DNA from: Catenulispora pinisilvae
Lineage (GTDB): Bacteria; Actinomycetota; Actinomycetes; Streptomycetales; Catenulisporaceae
Assembly: GCF_015356865.1 (NCBI RefSeq)
Contig: NZ_JAAFZA010000085.1
Location: forward strand, 1-38,563
Length of the DNA: 38,563 nt
Direction of reading: 5' to 3'
The notes under the pieces were generated by a model, which saw only the letters and a list, made by a program, of their open reading frames with translations, was not told where the DNA came from and ran no database searches. Numbering within the stretch: position 1 is the stretch's first letter; each line of letters opens with the position of its first letter. Position numbers and translations under genes: made by a program. Of this stretch, positions 7,982 through 16,276 are shown one piece after another.

Positions 7982-8698
7982 TCAGCGGTTCAGGTACCGC
8001 TGCTCCCACGACCACGGGTGGTGGTCCTGGTCGCTCGGGCGGTGCACCACGACCTTGCCGAAGCGCGACTTGCCGGTGATGCGGATCAGCGGACCGTCTT
8101 CCTCGCCCTCGGTCGCGGTGCCGGTGACCGAGCGCTTGCCGAACAGTGCGCCGCCCTCGTCGACCACGCGGGCGTTCTTCGGGACGGTGATGATGGCCTT
8201 GCCACAGAAGGTGTTGACGTCCAGCGTGATCTCGCGGCCGGGCAGGACGGCGTCGGTCAGGTTGACGATCAGGGCGCCGAAGGTCGCGGTGGCCGTGGTG
8301 TGCCGGCCGGCGACCCAGCGGCCGGAGCGGATCACCTTGCTGAACGTGGCGGTCAGCTCCTGGCGCTCGACGGCCGAGACCGGGCCGGCCGGGCCGTGGC
8401 GCAGGTCGTCCGGGAGGTCGGCGGTGAGCGGGACCAGCTCGGCGCGGGTCTTGGCGCTGTACGCCACGTCGATGCGCTCGGCCAGCTCGGTGCTGGTCAG
8501 CCGGCCCTGGGCCAGGGCCTCGGACAGGACGGCGGCCACCTCGTCGCGCTCGGTGTCGGAGGCGCGGACCTGCCCGGCGGCGACCGGAGTGGCAGCCGGA
8601 TCGACGACCAGATCGGCGACCGGAGCGGCAGCCGGAGCCGAGGCCGTGGCCGGCGCCGTGGCCGGGACGAACTGGTTCTCTTCGGGCGCGGAGGTCAT
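7982..8698 (-). CDS. DUF1707 and LiaF-C-like domain protein
   Basis: A 238-residue protein. After an Ala/Pro-rich N-terminus, residues about 45-98 match DUF1707, with VRASDTERDEVAAVL and GRLTSTELAERIDVAYSAKT. The C-terminal part (TTATATFGALIVNLTDAVL through VPKNARVVDEGGALFGKRS) resembles the C-terminal domain of LiaF-like cell-envelope-stress proteins. DUF1707 proteins are abundant in actinobacteria and are linked with membrane or envelope stress, but no biochemical role is established. No membrane segment is present. The start at 8698 lacks a Shine-Dalgarno sequence and may be leaderless; an inverted repeat lies just upstream (8727-8744). Confidence 0.82.
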   Translation of the reverse strand: MTSAPEENQFVPATAPATASAPAAAPVADLVVDPAATPVAAGQVRASDTERDEVAAVLSEALAQGRLTSTELAERIDVAYSAKTRAELVPLTADLPDDLRHGPAGPVSAVERQELTATFSKVIRSGRWVAGRHTTATATFGALIVNLTDAVLPGREITLDVNTFCGKAIITVPKNARVVDEGGALFGKRSVTGTATEGEEDGPLIRITGKSRFGKVVVHRPSDQDHHPWSWEQRYLNR

Positions 8699-8726
8699 GC
8701 GAGCAGTGTAGCGGGAAACCGGGGAG

Positions 8727-8744
8727 AACGCGATATGTCGCGTT
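8727..8744. promoter_or_regulatory. Inverted repeat, candidate operator
   Basis: AACGCGA-TATG-TCGCGTT is a perfect 7-bp inverted repeat, 29-46 bases upstream of the DUF1707 gene start. Its placement fits an operator over a leftward promoter. The binding protein is unknown. Confidence 0.4.
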
Positions 8745-8806
8745 GGGCGGCCAGCTGCCCGGGCTGCCGCCCCGGCCGTGGCCCGCCCCGGGGCGGTATC
8801 AACGCC

Positions 8807-8968
8807 ATGCGTTGCCCCAACTGTGGACGAACGACGAATGAAGGCCTTCGCTATCGGCGTGTTCTGTGCCTCGATAGCTCTTGTCCGGACCCTTATTCGC
8901 TTAGACAATACCGTCGCCACTTCTATGCGCCACCCCCCACATCGTCCCCGCTTCGGGAGTATCCATGA
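8807..8968 (+). CDS. Possible 53-residue zinc-ribbon-like protein
   Basis: A short frame starting [10 protein letters not shown], followed by [19 protein letters not shown], so two Cys pairs (C-x2-C and C-x4-C) that could bind zinc. Its TGA overlaps the ATG of the phosphoesterase gene (ATGA at 8965-8968), as coupled genes do here. Against it: no clear ribosome binding site, and third codon positions are far less GC-rich than in neighbouring genes, as expected of a promoter region. It could equally be a chance frame in the leader of the phosphoesterase gene. Confidence 0.3.
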   Translation: MRCPNCGRTTNEGLRYRRVLCLDSSCPDPYSLRQYRRHFYAPPPTSSPLREYP

Positions 8969-11724
8969 TCAGATGGAAACGTTGGATCACAGGCGCCGCC
9001 GTTCTAGCCCTCACAGTGGGCGGCATCACCGGCGTCGCACAGGGAGTGGGAGCCAAGGGGCCGGAATCCGGGCCCGGCTCGTGCACCCTGAACGGCTGGA
9101 ACCCCTCGACCGACCCGGCGAACGCGAAGAGCCTGCCGGTCGGGCAGCGTCCGCAGACGTACAAGCCGGACGATTTCAACTGTTCCAGTGCGGTGTTCGC
9201 GCCGCTGGGGGCGGAGTTCCAGAAGTTCCCGCAGGCGCACGATTTCAATATCAAGAACACCCAGGTCTACGTGCCCTCGGCCAACGGCCAGCCGGCGACG
9301 CTGGCGCAGAAGCCGTCCGCGGCGGTGAACCCGCTGGCGCCGTACTTCCCGCCGTTCCAGCACTTCGTCGTGATCTACCGGGAGAACCACACCTTCGACG
9401 ACTACCTGGGTGACTGCGCCACCACCATCCAGGCCGGCTGCAACGGCCAGGTGGAGAGCACCAACCACATCAGCTCGGTGCCGGACCTGCACAGCCTGGC
9501 CAAGAACTACGCACTCGACGACGCCTACAGCACCGGGACGCAGCCGCCGTCGGGCCCGAACCACTGGTGGATGTTCTCGGCCCAGTCGCAGTCCAGCTCG
9601 CAGCAGCAGTCCTACCCCTCCAGCGGGACGCAGTTCGACCGCTTCCTGATGAACACCAACGGTCCGACGGACGAGGGCACCAACGCGTGCACCGCGCCGA
9701 CCGGCACCGGTAGCGGCAGCAGCCCCTACACGTTCGTCATGAACGGCGACTTCTACTGGATGCTCTCCAGCGGCTCCGGCTACTGGAAGAACCCGGCCGA
9801 CGGCAAGCTGGAGGTCCTGCCGCCGAACCGCCCGGGCACGAACATCCCGGAGGAGTTGCACTACAACGAGTACACCTGCTCCAACCAGAGCCTTCCGGAC
9901 AGCACCATAGCCAACGACTACATCAACTTCGTCGGCACCAACGGGCTGCCGGCCTACAGCTACGTCGAGCTGTTCAACGACCACCCGGGCACCTACCAGG
10001 ACATCGCCGGTAACGACACGGCGACGAACAACGTGGTGAACGCGATCGAGAACAACCCGACGTACGCGGGCAACACCCTGATCGTCGTGACCGAGGACGA
10101 CACCCAGAACGGCAACAACGGCGCCGACCACGTGAGCAACACCTACCGCGTGCCGCTGGTCGTCATCGGCCCGTCCCAGTATGTCAAGCAGCACTACCTG
10201 TCGCACGTCGCGTACTCGACCAACAACGTGATCGCGGCGATGGAACGCACGATGGAGAACGTGAAGTCGGGCATCATCGACCCGAACGACAACATCGGGC
10301 CGACGACGTTCCCCATGACCACCAACGACCAGGCCGCGCTGGGGGACCCGTTGGAGGACTTCTGGGTCCAGGGAACTACACCGCTATCGGCATCGGCTAC
10401 AGCGTCGCCCACCACCGGCAACGCCCCGCTGGCGGTGAACTTCACCGGTTCGGCCACCGGCGGCACGGCGCCGTACACGTACAGCTGGAACTTCGGCGAC
10501 GGCTCGACGAGCACGGCGCAGAGCCCCAGCCACACCTACAGCAGCGCGGGTTCGTACACTGCGACGCTGACGGTGACCGACGCCTCCTCTCCGGCGAAGA
10601 CGGCGACGTCCCAGGTCGCGGTGAACGTCAGCGCGGTCGGCAATCCGCTGGCGGTGTCGGCGTCGGGCAACCCGACCTCGGGGCAGATCCCGCTGACGGT
10701 GAACTTCACGGGGACCGCGACCGGAGGCACGCCGGCGTACAACTACAGCTGGAACTTCGGTGACGGTTCGGCGACCAGCACGGCGCAGAACCCGAGCCAC
10801 GCCTACTCGACCGTCGGGACCTATACGGCGACGTTGACGGTGACCGACAGCGCCTCCCCGGCGAATACGGCCACCTCGACGGTCAGCGTCACCGCGGATC
10901 CGATCGGCAGCGTGCCACCCAGCGCGCCGCAGAACCTGACAGCCTCGGCCGGCACCGGCCAGGTGACCCTGAACTGGCAGGCGCCGTCCAGTACGGGAGG
11001 TGAGACCCTCACGAAGTACAGCGTCTACCGCGGCACGTCCAGCGGGACGGAGTCGCTGCTCACCTCGGGGCCGTGCGCCAGCCTGAGCGGCAGCACTTTG
11101 ACGTGCACGGATACCGGCCTGACCGCCGGGACGGCCTACTACTACCGGGTGACCGCGTCGAACCCGGTGGGCGAGGGCGGCCAGAGCAACGAGGTCAGCG
11201 CCACCCCGACCGGCGGCACCAGCGGCTGCACCGCCGGGCAACTGCTGGGCAACCCGGGCTTCGAGAACGGGGCGTCCAGCCCGGCGCCGTGGTCGGTCAC
11301 CTCGACGCACACACCGCTGTCGGTGATCAACAGCAAGAGCAACGAGCCGCCGCGCAGCGGGACGTACGACGCGTGGCTCGACGGCTGGGGCAAGAGCACG
11401 ACGGACACGTTGTCGCAGTCGGTGACGCTGCCCGCGGGGTGTACGACGTACAAGTTCAACTACTACATGCACATCGACACCGCGGAGACCACGACGACGG
11501 CCAAGTACGACACCTTGCAGCTACAGCTTCTCAGCAGCTCGGGTTCGGTGCTGAAGAACCTGTACACGTACTCGAACCTGAACGCGAACACCGGGTACTC
11601 GCTGCACTCGTTCGACCTGTCGGCTTACGCCGGGCAGACCGTGACGCTCAAGTTCACCGGGACCGAGGACTCGGAGTACCAGACGTCGTTCGTCATCGAC
11701 GACACGGCTTTGAACGTGAGCTGA
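8965..11724 (+). CDS. Secreted phosphoesterase (phospholipase C/acid phosphatase family) with PKD, FnIII and C-terminal beta-sandwich
   Basis: A 919-residue exported enzyme. The signal peptide covers residues 1-30 ([17 protein letters not shown], then a cleavage-like GVGA). Residues about 130-450 form a PF04185-type phosphoesterase domain: [17 protein letters not shown], the [18 protein letters not shown] block and [20 protein letters not shown] carry the likely metal and nucleophile residues. Two PKD domains follow (about 470-558 and 560-645, each with [14 protein letters not shown] cores). Next come a fibronectin III domain (about 649-751) and a C-terminal jelly-roll-like module (about 754-919). 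The accessory domains suggest binding to a surface or polymer. GGGAG lies 5 bases before the ATG. A strong terminator follows the stop. Confidence 0.9.
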   Translation: MIRWKRWITGAAVLALTVGGITGVAQGVGAKGPESGPGSCTLNGWNPSTDPANAKSLPVGQRPQTYKPDDFNCSSAVFAPLGAEFQKFPQAHDFNIKNTQVYVPSANGQPATLAQKPSAAVNPLAPYFPPFQHFVVIYRENHTFDDYLGDCATTIQAGCNGQVESTNHISSVPDLHSLAKNYALDDAYSTGTQPPSGPNHWWMFSAQSQSSSQQQSYPSSGTQFDRFLMNTNGPTDEGTNACTAPTGTGSGSSPYTFVMNGDFYWMLSSGSGYWKNPADGKLEVLPPNRPGTNIPEELHYNEYTCSNQSLPDSTIANDYINFVGTNGLPAYSYVELFNDHPGTYQDIAGNDTATNNVVNAIENNPTYAGNTLIVVTEDDTQNGNNGADHVSNTYRVPLVVIGPSQYVKQHYLSHVAYSTNNVIAAMERTMENVKSGIIDPNDNIGPTTFPMTTNDQAALGDPLEDFWVQGTTPLSASATASPTTGNAPLAVNFTGSATGGTAPYTYSWNFGDGSTSTAQSPSHTYSSAGSYTATLTVTDASSPAKTATSQVAVNVSAVGNPLAVSASGNPTSGQIPLTVNFTGTATGGTPAYNYSWNFGDGSATSTAQNPSHAYSTVGTYTATLTVTDSASPANTATSTVSVTADPIGSVPPSAPQNLTASAGTGQVTLNWQAPSSTGGETLTKYSVYRGTSSGTESLLTSGPCASLSGSTLTCTDTGLTAGTAYYYRVTASNPVGEGGQSNEVSATPTGGTSGCTAGQLLGNPGFENGASSPAPWSVTSTHTPLSVINSKSNEPPRSGTYDAWLDGWGKSTTDTLSQSVTLPAGCTTYKFNYYMHIDTAETTTTAKYDTLQLQLLSSSGSVLKNLYTYSNLNANTGYSLHSFDLSAYAGQTVTLKFTGTEDSEYQTSFVIDDTALNVS

Positions 11725-11740
11725 TTCAGCCCTGTGTGGG

Positions 11741-11778
11741 ACCGGCCGGGTGTTCGCACCCGGCCGGTTCTTGTTTGA
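11741..11778 (+). terminator. Intrinsic terminator after the phosphoesterase gene
   Basis: ACCGGCCGGGTG-TTCG-CACCCGGCCGGT is a perfect 12-bp stem with a TTCG tetraloop, followed by TCTTGTTTG. It begins 17 bases after the stop codon. Confidence 0.85.
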
Positions 11779-11867
11779 GGCGTTGGGATTCCGCGGGAGG
11801 GGTGGGACGCTGCGGGATATGAGGGTGCTGTCATGCTGGGTGGTGGAGATCCGAGCGGGGAGGTCGC

Positions 11868-12341
11868 ATGGGGAGTGAGTCGGGGGCCGCGGTGATGGCC
11901 CGGGCGCTGGGTTACGGGACGTGTATGGGCGCCTTGATCGGCGGACCGCTGGTCACTGCTGTCTTCGCGGCGGTGGTGGGATACCACGCGGGCATCGCCG
12001 GGGTCGTGCTCTTCTCGATCACGTGCGTCGTCGGCGGGGTGATCGGCGCGCTGGTCGGACTCGCGTCCGCGATCGTCCCCGGGCTGGTCCTGGCCGCGGC
12101 CGGGGGCTTCTTCCGCCGACACCTGCCGGCCGCGCGCGTGGTCGCCGCCATCGCGTGCGGGAGCCCGCTCGCGGCGATAGTGGCGCTGATCGCCGACGAT
12201 CCCAGCGTCTCCGCCGGCAGCCGTGGGGCCGACCTGGCGGTGGTGTTCGCCATCGGTGCCGCTGTCGCCGTGACGAGCGTGCGCTATGTCGTCACGGGGC
12301 GGAAGTGCTTCGTGGCGCGGCGGCTGTTGCGGATGAACTGA
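11868..12341 (+). CDS. Small multi-pass membrane protein of unknown function
   Basis: 157 residues with four or five hydrophobic segments: MGALIGGPLVTAVFAAVVGY, VVLFSITCVVGGVIGALVGL, IVPGLVLAAAGGFF, VVAAIACGSPLAAIVALIA and VVFAIGAAVAVTSVRYVV. The tail is basic (GRKCFVARRLLRMN) and so probably cytoplasmic. I recognise no family. The ATG at 11868 follows GGGAGG with good spacing. It comes after the phosphoesterase terminator and so is probably a separate transcript, ending against the convergent CapA-like gene. Confidence 0.7.
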   Translation: MGSESGAAVMARALGYGTCMGALIGGPLVTAVFAAVVGYHAGIAGVVLFSITCVVGGVIGALVGLASAIVPGLVLAAAGGFFRRHLPAARVVAAIACGSPLAAIVALIADDPSVSAGSRGADLAVVFAIGAAVAVTSVRYVVTGRKCFVARRLLRMN

Positions 12342-12360
12342 CGAGTCGGTCGGTCGGTCG

Positions 12361-12378
12361 GCCAGCCGGTTGGCTGGC
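12361..12378. terminator. Hairpin between convergent genes, with a TCGG tetranucleotide run
   Basis: GCCAGCC-GGTT-GGCTGGC is a perfect 7-bp stem, extendable outward through wobble pairs. It is preceded by four TCGG repeats (about 12346-12361). It lies between two convergent genes and may terminate both, though no T tract follows. Confidence 0.45.
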
Positions 12379-12413
12379 TGGTCGGTGCCGGGGCCCGGGG
12401 CGGCGCGCTCAGC

Positions 12414-13445
12414 TCAGCCGAGCGTCAGCAGGCCTTCGGAGTCCAGGACGTCTTTCGGGGAGCCGAGCGGCGCTGACAGCGTGGCGAGGCGGCTCAGGGC
12501 GGCGCGGGCGTCGTCGCCGGTGAGCGGCCGTACATCGTTGTCCTCGCCGCGCCGGACGGGATGGACTTGGACGCTTCGCAGGCGGCGGTCCTCGATGCGG
12601 CAGTGCAGGACGAGTCCGTCGAGATGGCGGCCGGCCATCACCGGCCAGTCGAAGACGAAGTTGCCGAGGCTGTAGAAGATCGGTCGGCCGCGGTGCAGTT
12701 CGACGCCTTGGACGCTGTGCGGGCCGTGGCCCATGACGAGGTCGGCGCCGGCGTCGATCGCGGCTCGGCCGATGGTCCGCTGGTAGTCGCAGACCTCGTC
12801 GCCGGCCACGCCCCAGTGGCAGGAGAGCACCAGGACGTCGCAGTCGGCCCGTAGCGCTTCGACGTCGCGGACCATGGCGGCCAATTCGTGGGGATAGGGC
12901 TCGGTCAGGACTTTGGGCGCTCGCCCGGGGACCTCGGCCGAGCGCAGGTCCGGCACGTAGGAAGTGGAGGCGCGCAGGGTCGCCACTCCCGGCGTCTGCG
13001 GCCCGGCGGCCATCCCGAAGGGCCAGCAGATGGCGGTGTAGGCCAGGAAGCCGTACCGAATTCCGTCGCGCTCGAACACGACCGGGCGGTGCGCCGTGCC
13101 GAGGTCCGCACCGGCACCGCAGTGGGCGATCCCGGCGCTGTCGAGGGTGCCGAGGCCGGTCAGCATCGCCTGCGGGGGAAAGGTGACGTTGTTGGCGACG
13201 CTGACCGCGTCGATGCCGGCCGCGGCCAGGCCGTCGACCATCTCCGGTTCGGAGTGTCGCCAGTTCGGCTTGTGCGCGATATCAGGGGTCTGCGGATCCT
13301 GCCCGGGCCCGCACAGCACGCCTTCGAGGTTGACGAACCGCGCGTCGGCGGCTGCCAACAGGTCTTGCACGTGCTTGAAGGCGGAGGCAGGATCCGTGCG
13401 CGCCTGTAAGTTGACGTCCCCGGCGAGCATCAAGATCTGCGACAT
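12414..13445 (-). CDS. CapA-family (PGA_cap) metallophosphatase-like protein
   Basis: 343 residues of the CapA/PgsA-like calcineurin-type fold named after poly-gamma-glutamate capsule synthesis; many actinobacterial members have no known substrate. Visible motifs are LAGDVNLQ at the N-terminus, FVNLEGVL, VLSCHWGVAGDEV, LVMGHGPHSVQGVE and PIFYSLGNFVFD. The usual NNH motif reads ANNVTFPPQAM here, so the expected His is replaced by Val. No signal peptide or anchor is present, so unlike classical CapA this copy should be cytoplasmic. No other capsule genes are nearby. It is upstream of the ABC permease gene only in position; both point left but neither needs the other. Confidence 0.82.
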   Translation of the reverse strand: MSQILMLAGDVNLQARTDPASAFKHVQDLLAAADARFVNLEGVLCGPGQDPQTPDIAHKPNWRHSEPEMVDGLAAAGIDAVSVANNVTFPPQAMLTGLGTLDSAGIAHCGAGADLGTAHRPVVFERDGIRYGFLAYTAICWPFGMAAGPQTPGVATLRASTSYVPDLRSAEVPGRAPKVLTEPYPHELAAMVRDVEALRADCDVLVLSCHWGVAGDEVCDYQRTIGRAAIDAGADLVMGHGPHSVQGVELHRGRPIFYSLGNFVFDWPVMAGRHLDGLVLHCRIEDRRLRSVQVHPVRRGEDNDVRPLTGDDARAALSRLATLSAPLGSPKDVLDSEGLLTLG

Positions 13446-13467
13446 GCCTCGACGTTATCCCGGAGCG

Positions 13468-13509
13468 CCCGACTACAGCTTCCCTACACCCGACCGCAGC
13501 TGCCCTACA
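13468..13509. repeat. 21-bp tandem pair over a stop codon
   Basis: Positions 13468-13488 and 13489-13509 differ at 3 of 21 bases (CCCGACTACAGCTTCCCTACA against CCCGACCGCAGCTGCCCTACA). The CTA in the second copy is the TAG stop of the leftward permease gene; the first copy holds an equivalent CTA. Confidence 0.6.
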
Positions 13510-14872
13510 ACAGATCCACGTTCCCGTCGAACTGCCACAGCGGGTTCGCGACCACCTTGCCCGGCGTGACGATCAGGAAGTATCCGTTCACTTCCTGCGG
13601 TCCGTCGCCGTCGGCGATGTAGCGCCCGTTGGCGGTGACGTCGAGTTGGTAGATGCCCTGGGCGGTGATGTTGTTGCCGGGGACGTTGAAGGTGATGGTG
13701 CAGCGCCAATCGTTGCCGGAGCCCTCCTGTTTGCCCAGGCCTTCGCTCTTCAGGCAGGAGGCCGTGGTCGCCAGCTGCGCCTCGGTGACCGAGGAGTGGT
13801 ACATCTGCGATTGCTGGAGGCGGAAGAGGTGGCTGAAGGCGGTGGCCACCGACTTCTGGACCTTGGCCTGGGTGATGCCGGTGCCGCCGGCGTCGGAGGT
13901 GGTGGCGGCCACGACGCCGGCGGTGAGGGCCAGGACGGCGGCCAGCGGGACGACGCCGAGGGCCAGGACGCGGCGGCCGGCGCCGTCGTTGTTGTTGAGG
14001 TTGGTGAAGTCCCGGCGCAGGAACAGCAGGTAGGCCAGGACCGTGGCGACGACCGCCCAGACCAGGCTGACCGTGACGCCGATCATCAGAGGCTTGATTT
14101 GGGCGGGGTCGGTGAACAGGCCGTTCCAGGAGATGAACGCGTAGCCGGGCAGCGCCAGTCGGACGGCCACCGGCAGCGGCAGCATCTGCGCCAACTGCAT
14201 GCCCAGCGCGACCAGCATCGGCAGCAGCAGGCCCATCGGGGACCGGCCCAACGCGATCGAGCCGAGCAGCCCGATACCGGCCAGGGCCAGCGTCGGCGCC
14301 AGTACGCACAGCCACGCCAGCAGCACCTTGCCGGCCGCGTCGCCGGGGGAGAGCGTGTGGCCGTCCAGGCCGACCAGCGGCAGGTTCTTCTCGGCCAGCA
14401 GCCCGCCGAGCGTGCTGGACGCGGCCAGCCCGACGACCAGCAGCAGGATCACGGTGAGGCTGGCCACGGCCTTGGCGAGGAAGATCCGGCGGTGTGAGCG
14501 GATGGCGATGATGAGGTGGCGCCAGGTGCCGAGCCGGTCTTCGGAGGCGAAGACGTCACCGGCGACGACCGACGTGAGCAGCGGCAGCGCCCAGGTCCCG
14601 GCGAACCCGAGCGCCACCAGCGGTCCGGCCCAGCCGGTGGCGTGCATCCAGCGGCCGAACAGGGTGTCCGAGGGCAGCGTGCTCTGCTTGTCGATCGCGA
14701 AGACCAGCACCGCCGGGCCTATCCAGCACAACAGAATCAGCAGGCGTACCCGCCAAGCAGAGAACTGCTTCACCAGCTCGAAGCGGAGGATACGGCCGAC
14801 CGGAACCGGCCCCGCCGCCGGAGTCTGGGCCTCGGGCGCCGTGGCGTCGGCGTCGGCGATGGTCGCGGTCAT
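13505..14872 (-). CDS. ABC-2 type transporter permease with an extracytoplasmic C-terminal domain
   Basis: 455 residues. After a soluble N-terminal stretch there are about six hydrophobic segments, from LLILLCWIGPAVLVFAI through VLALGVVPLAAVLALTAGVV. The last 120 or so residues (after about residue 330) are soluble and probably face outside. They contain two Cys (SCLKSEG and WRCTITF) that could pair, and a beta-rich run to the end. That tail is unusual for a two-component exporter permease. Its ATG overlaps the stop of the upstream ATPase gene (ATGA at 14869-14872), so the two are translationally coupled. Substrate unknown; lantibiotic or bacitracin-type export is common for this layout but not shown. 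Confidence 0.85.
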   Translation of the reverse strand: MTATIADADATAPEAQTPAAGPVPVGRILRFELVKQFSAWRVRLLILLCWIGPAVLVFAIDKQSTLPSDTLFGRWMHATGWAGPLVALGFAGTWALPLLTSVVAGDVFASEDRLGTWRHLIIAIRSHRRIFLAKAVASLTVILLLVVGLAASSTLGGLLAEKNLPLVGLDGHTLSPGDAAGKVLLAWLCVLAPTLALAGIGLLGSIALGRSPMGLLLPMLVALGMQLAQMLPLPVAVRLALPGYAFISWNGLFTDPAQIKPLMIGVTVSLVWAVVATVLAYLLFLRRDFTNLNNNDGAGRRVLALGVVPLAAVLALTAGVVAATTSDAGGTGITQAKVQKSVATAFSHLFRLQQSQMYHSSVTEAQLATTASCLKSEGLGKQEGSGNDWRCTITFNVPGNNITAQGIYQLDVTANGRYIADGDGPQEVNGYFLIVTPGKVVANPLWQFDGNVDLL

Positions 14873-15813
14873 CGATCGGTCTCCTGCTCGGTGAGGTCGA
14901 GGAACGCGGCTTCCAGGGGCGAGACGACGGGGGCGAATTCGCGCACTGCGATGTCCGCGCGCACGACCCGGGAGACGAGCTGGTCCAGCGCGGCCACCCG
15001 CGCCCGCACCACGATCACGTCGGTGTCGGCCAGCGCCGCGGCGTCGGTGCCCGCGACGACGCTGATGCCCGGCGTCTCGGCGGCGATGATGCCGGCGGCG
15101 GCCGGATCCGTTGTGCGCAGCCGGTAGTCGAGTTCGCGGGTCTCATCAGAGAGCTTGTTCAGCGGCCCGGAGAACACCACGCGCCCGGTGGACAGGATCG
15201 TGACCTCCGAGCACAGCGCTTCCAGGTCGTCCATCCGGTGGCTGGACAGGATGACGGTGACGCCCGCGGCCACCAGCCGGTTGAGCACACCGTGCACCTG
15301 CTTCTTGCCGGACGGGTCCAGGCCGTTGGCCGGCTCGTCCAGCACCAGCAGCTTCGGCTTGGTCAGCATCGCGGCGGCCAGGCCGAGGCGCTGCCGCATA
15401 CCGAGCGAGAAGCCGCGGACCTTGTCGTCGGCGACCTCGGCGAGGCCGACCTCGTGCAGGGCTTCGCCGACGTCGGAGGTGACGGCGTCCCGGGGACGCA
15501 GCGCGGCGAGCGTCGCAAGGTTCTGCTTCGCGGTGAGCGTGGGATACAGGCCGGGACCGTCGACGAACCCCGAGACCCCGCCGGGCGCCGGCAGCGCGCG
15601 GCCCACTTGGGCGCCGAGGACTTCCAGCGCCCCCTCGTCGGCGACGGCCAACCCCAGTAGCAACCCGAGAAGAGTGGTCTTGCCGGCGCCGTTCGGGCCG
15701 ACCAGGCCGTGGATCTGACCTCGCGCCACGCTGACGTCGACATGATCGAGCGCGACGACATCACCGAAAACCTTGGTGATGCCGCGGCCTCGTATCGCGA
15801 CGGTCGTGTCCAT
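14869..15813 (-). CDS. ABC transporter ATP-binding protein
   Basis: The 314-residue nucleotide-binding subunit partnering the permease gene just downstream. Walker A is GPNGAGKTT (residues 39-47), the signature region is FSLGMRQRLGLAAAML, and Walker B is LLVLDEPANGLDPSG, followed by the H-loop ILSSHRMDD. A C-terminal extension of about 90 residues has the usual accessory fold of ABC-2 exporters. The start at 15813 is preferred over an in-frame one at 15840 because GAGGGAGG lies 5 bases ahead of it. It is first in a two-gene leftward operon; the promoter must lie in 15814-15970, before the terminator of the upstream gene. Confidence 0.92.
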   Translation of the reverse strand: MDTTVAIRGRGITKVFGDVVALDHVDVSVARGQIHGLVGPNGAGKTTLLGLLLGLAVADEGALEVLGAQVGRALPAPGGVSGFVDGPGLYPTLTAKQNLATLAALRPRDAVTSDVGEALHEVGLAEVADDKVRGFSLGMRQRLGLAAAMLTKPKLLVLDEPANGLDPSGKKQVHGVLNRLVAAGVTVILSSHRMDDLEALCSEVTILSTGRVVFSGPLNKLSDETRELDYRLRTTDPAAAGIIAAETPGISVVAGTDAAALADTDVIVVRARVAALDQLVSRVVRADIAVREFAPVVSPLEAAFLDLTEQETDR

Positions 15814-15974
15814 TCGCGCCTCCCTCGCCGGCTGAGCCATCGGATTCCGGAGGAACCTACCCCTGGCCGGTGGCGCTCACCCGCGAAACGGCTGAATGTT
15901 CGCCGAACGCGGGTGGGATGCGGAACGACGGGCGCGGGACGGCTTGCGGTACGGGTGTTTCGGCCGCAAATAAG

Positions 15975-16003
15975 GCCCCGGCCTGATGGGATCAGGCCGG
16001 GGC
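15975..16003 (-). terminator. Strong intrinsic terminator, leftward
   Basis: GCCCCGGCCTGAT-GGG-ATCAGGCCGGGGC is a perfect 13-bp stem, extendable by two pairs. Read leftward, the stem is followed by CTTATTTG. It would end transcription coming through the microsatellite from the aldo/keto reductase gene and protect the ABC operon from read-through. Confidence 0.8.
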
Positions 16004-16068
16004 TTCTCACCGCCCTGACAAAGCGATCATGCTCGCGGGAGGCGGGCATCCCGCGGGACTATGCGCCC

Positions 16069-16176
16069 GAAGCCGAAGCCGAAGCCGAAGCCGAAGCCGA
16101 AGCCGAAGCCGAAGCCGAAGCCGAAGCCGAAGCCGAAGCCGAAGCCGAAGCCGAAGCCGAAGCCGAAGCCGAAGCC
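16069..16176. repeat. Hexanucleotide microsatellite (GAAGCC)18
   Basis: Eighteen perfect head-to-tail copies of GAAGCC (108 bp). Degenerate relatives (GAAGCT, GGAAGC, GAAGCGGCC) follow up to about 16270, the 3' end of the aldo/keto reductase gene. Open frames crossing it would encode EA, RS or, on the other strand, GF/AS dipeptide repeats, but none has a start signal or non-repeat domain. I therefore treat 15814-16276 as non-coding. Confidence 0.95.
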
Positions 16177-16276
16177 GGAAGCGGCCCCGGCGTCGAAGCT
16201 GTAGCCGGAAGCTGAAGCCGAAGCGGCCCCGGCGCCGAAGCTGAAGCGGCGCCGAAGCTGAAGCCGAATCCAGACC

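Noticed and set aside
8881..8907. TTGTCC and TAGACA as a promoter for the phosphoesterase gene
   Set aside because: Spacing of 15 bases and a poor -10 match make it too weak to list.
16069..16176. CRISPR array
   Set aside because: The repeats are 6-bp units with no spacers; the other arrays here (14, 21, 36 bp) are likewise spacer-free, and no cas gene is present.
15709..16244. Open frames across the GAAGCC array encoding EA or RS repeats
   Set aside because: They consist of the repeat plus antisense sequence of the ATPase gene, with no ribosome binding site or recognisable domain.
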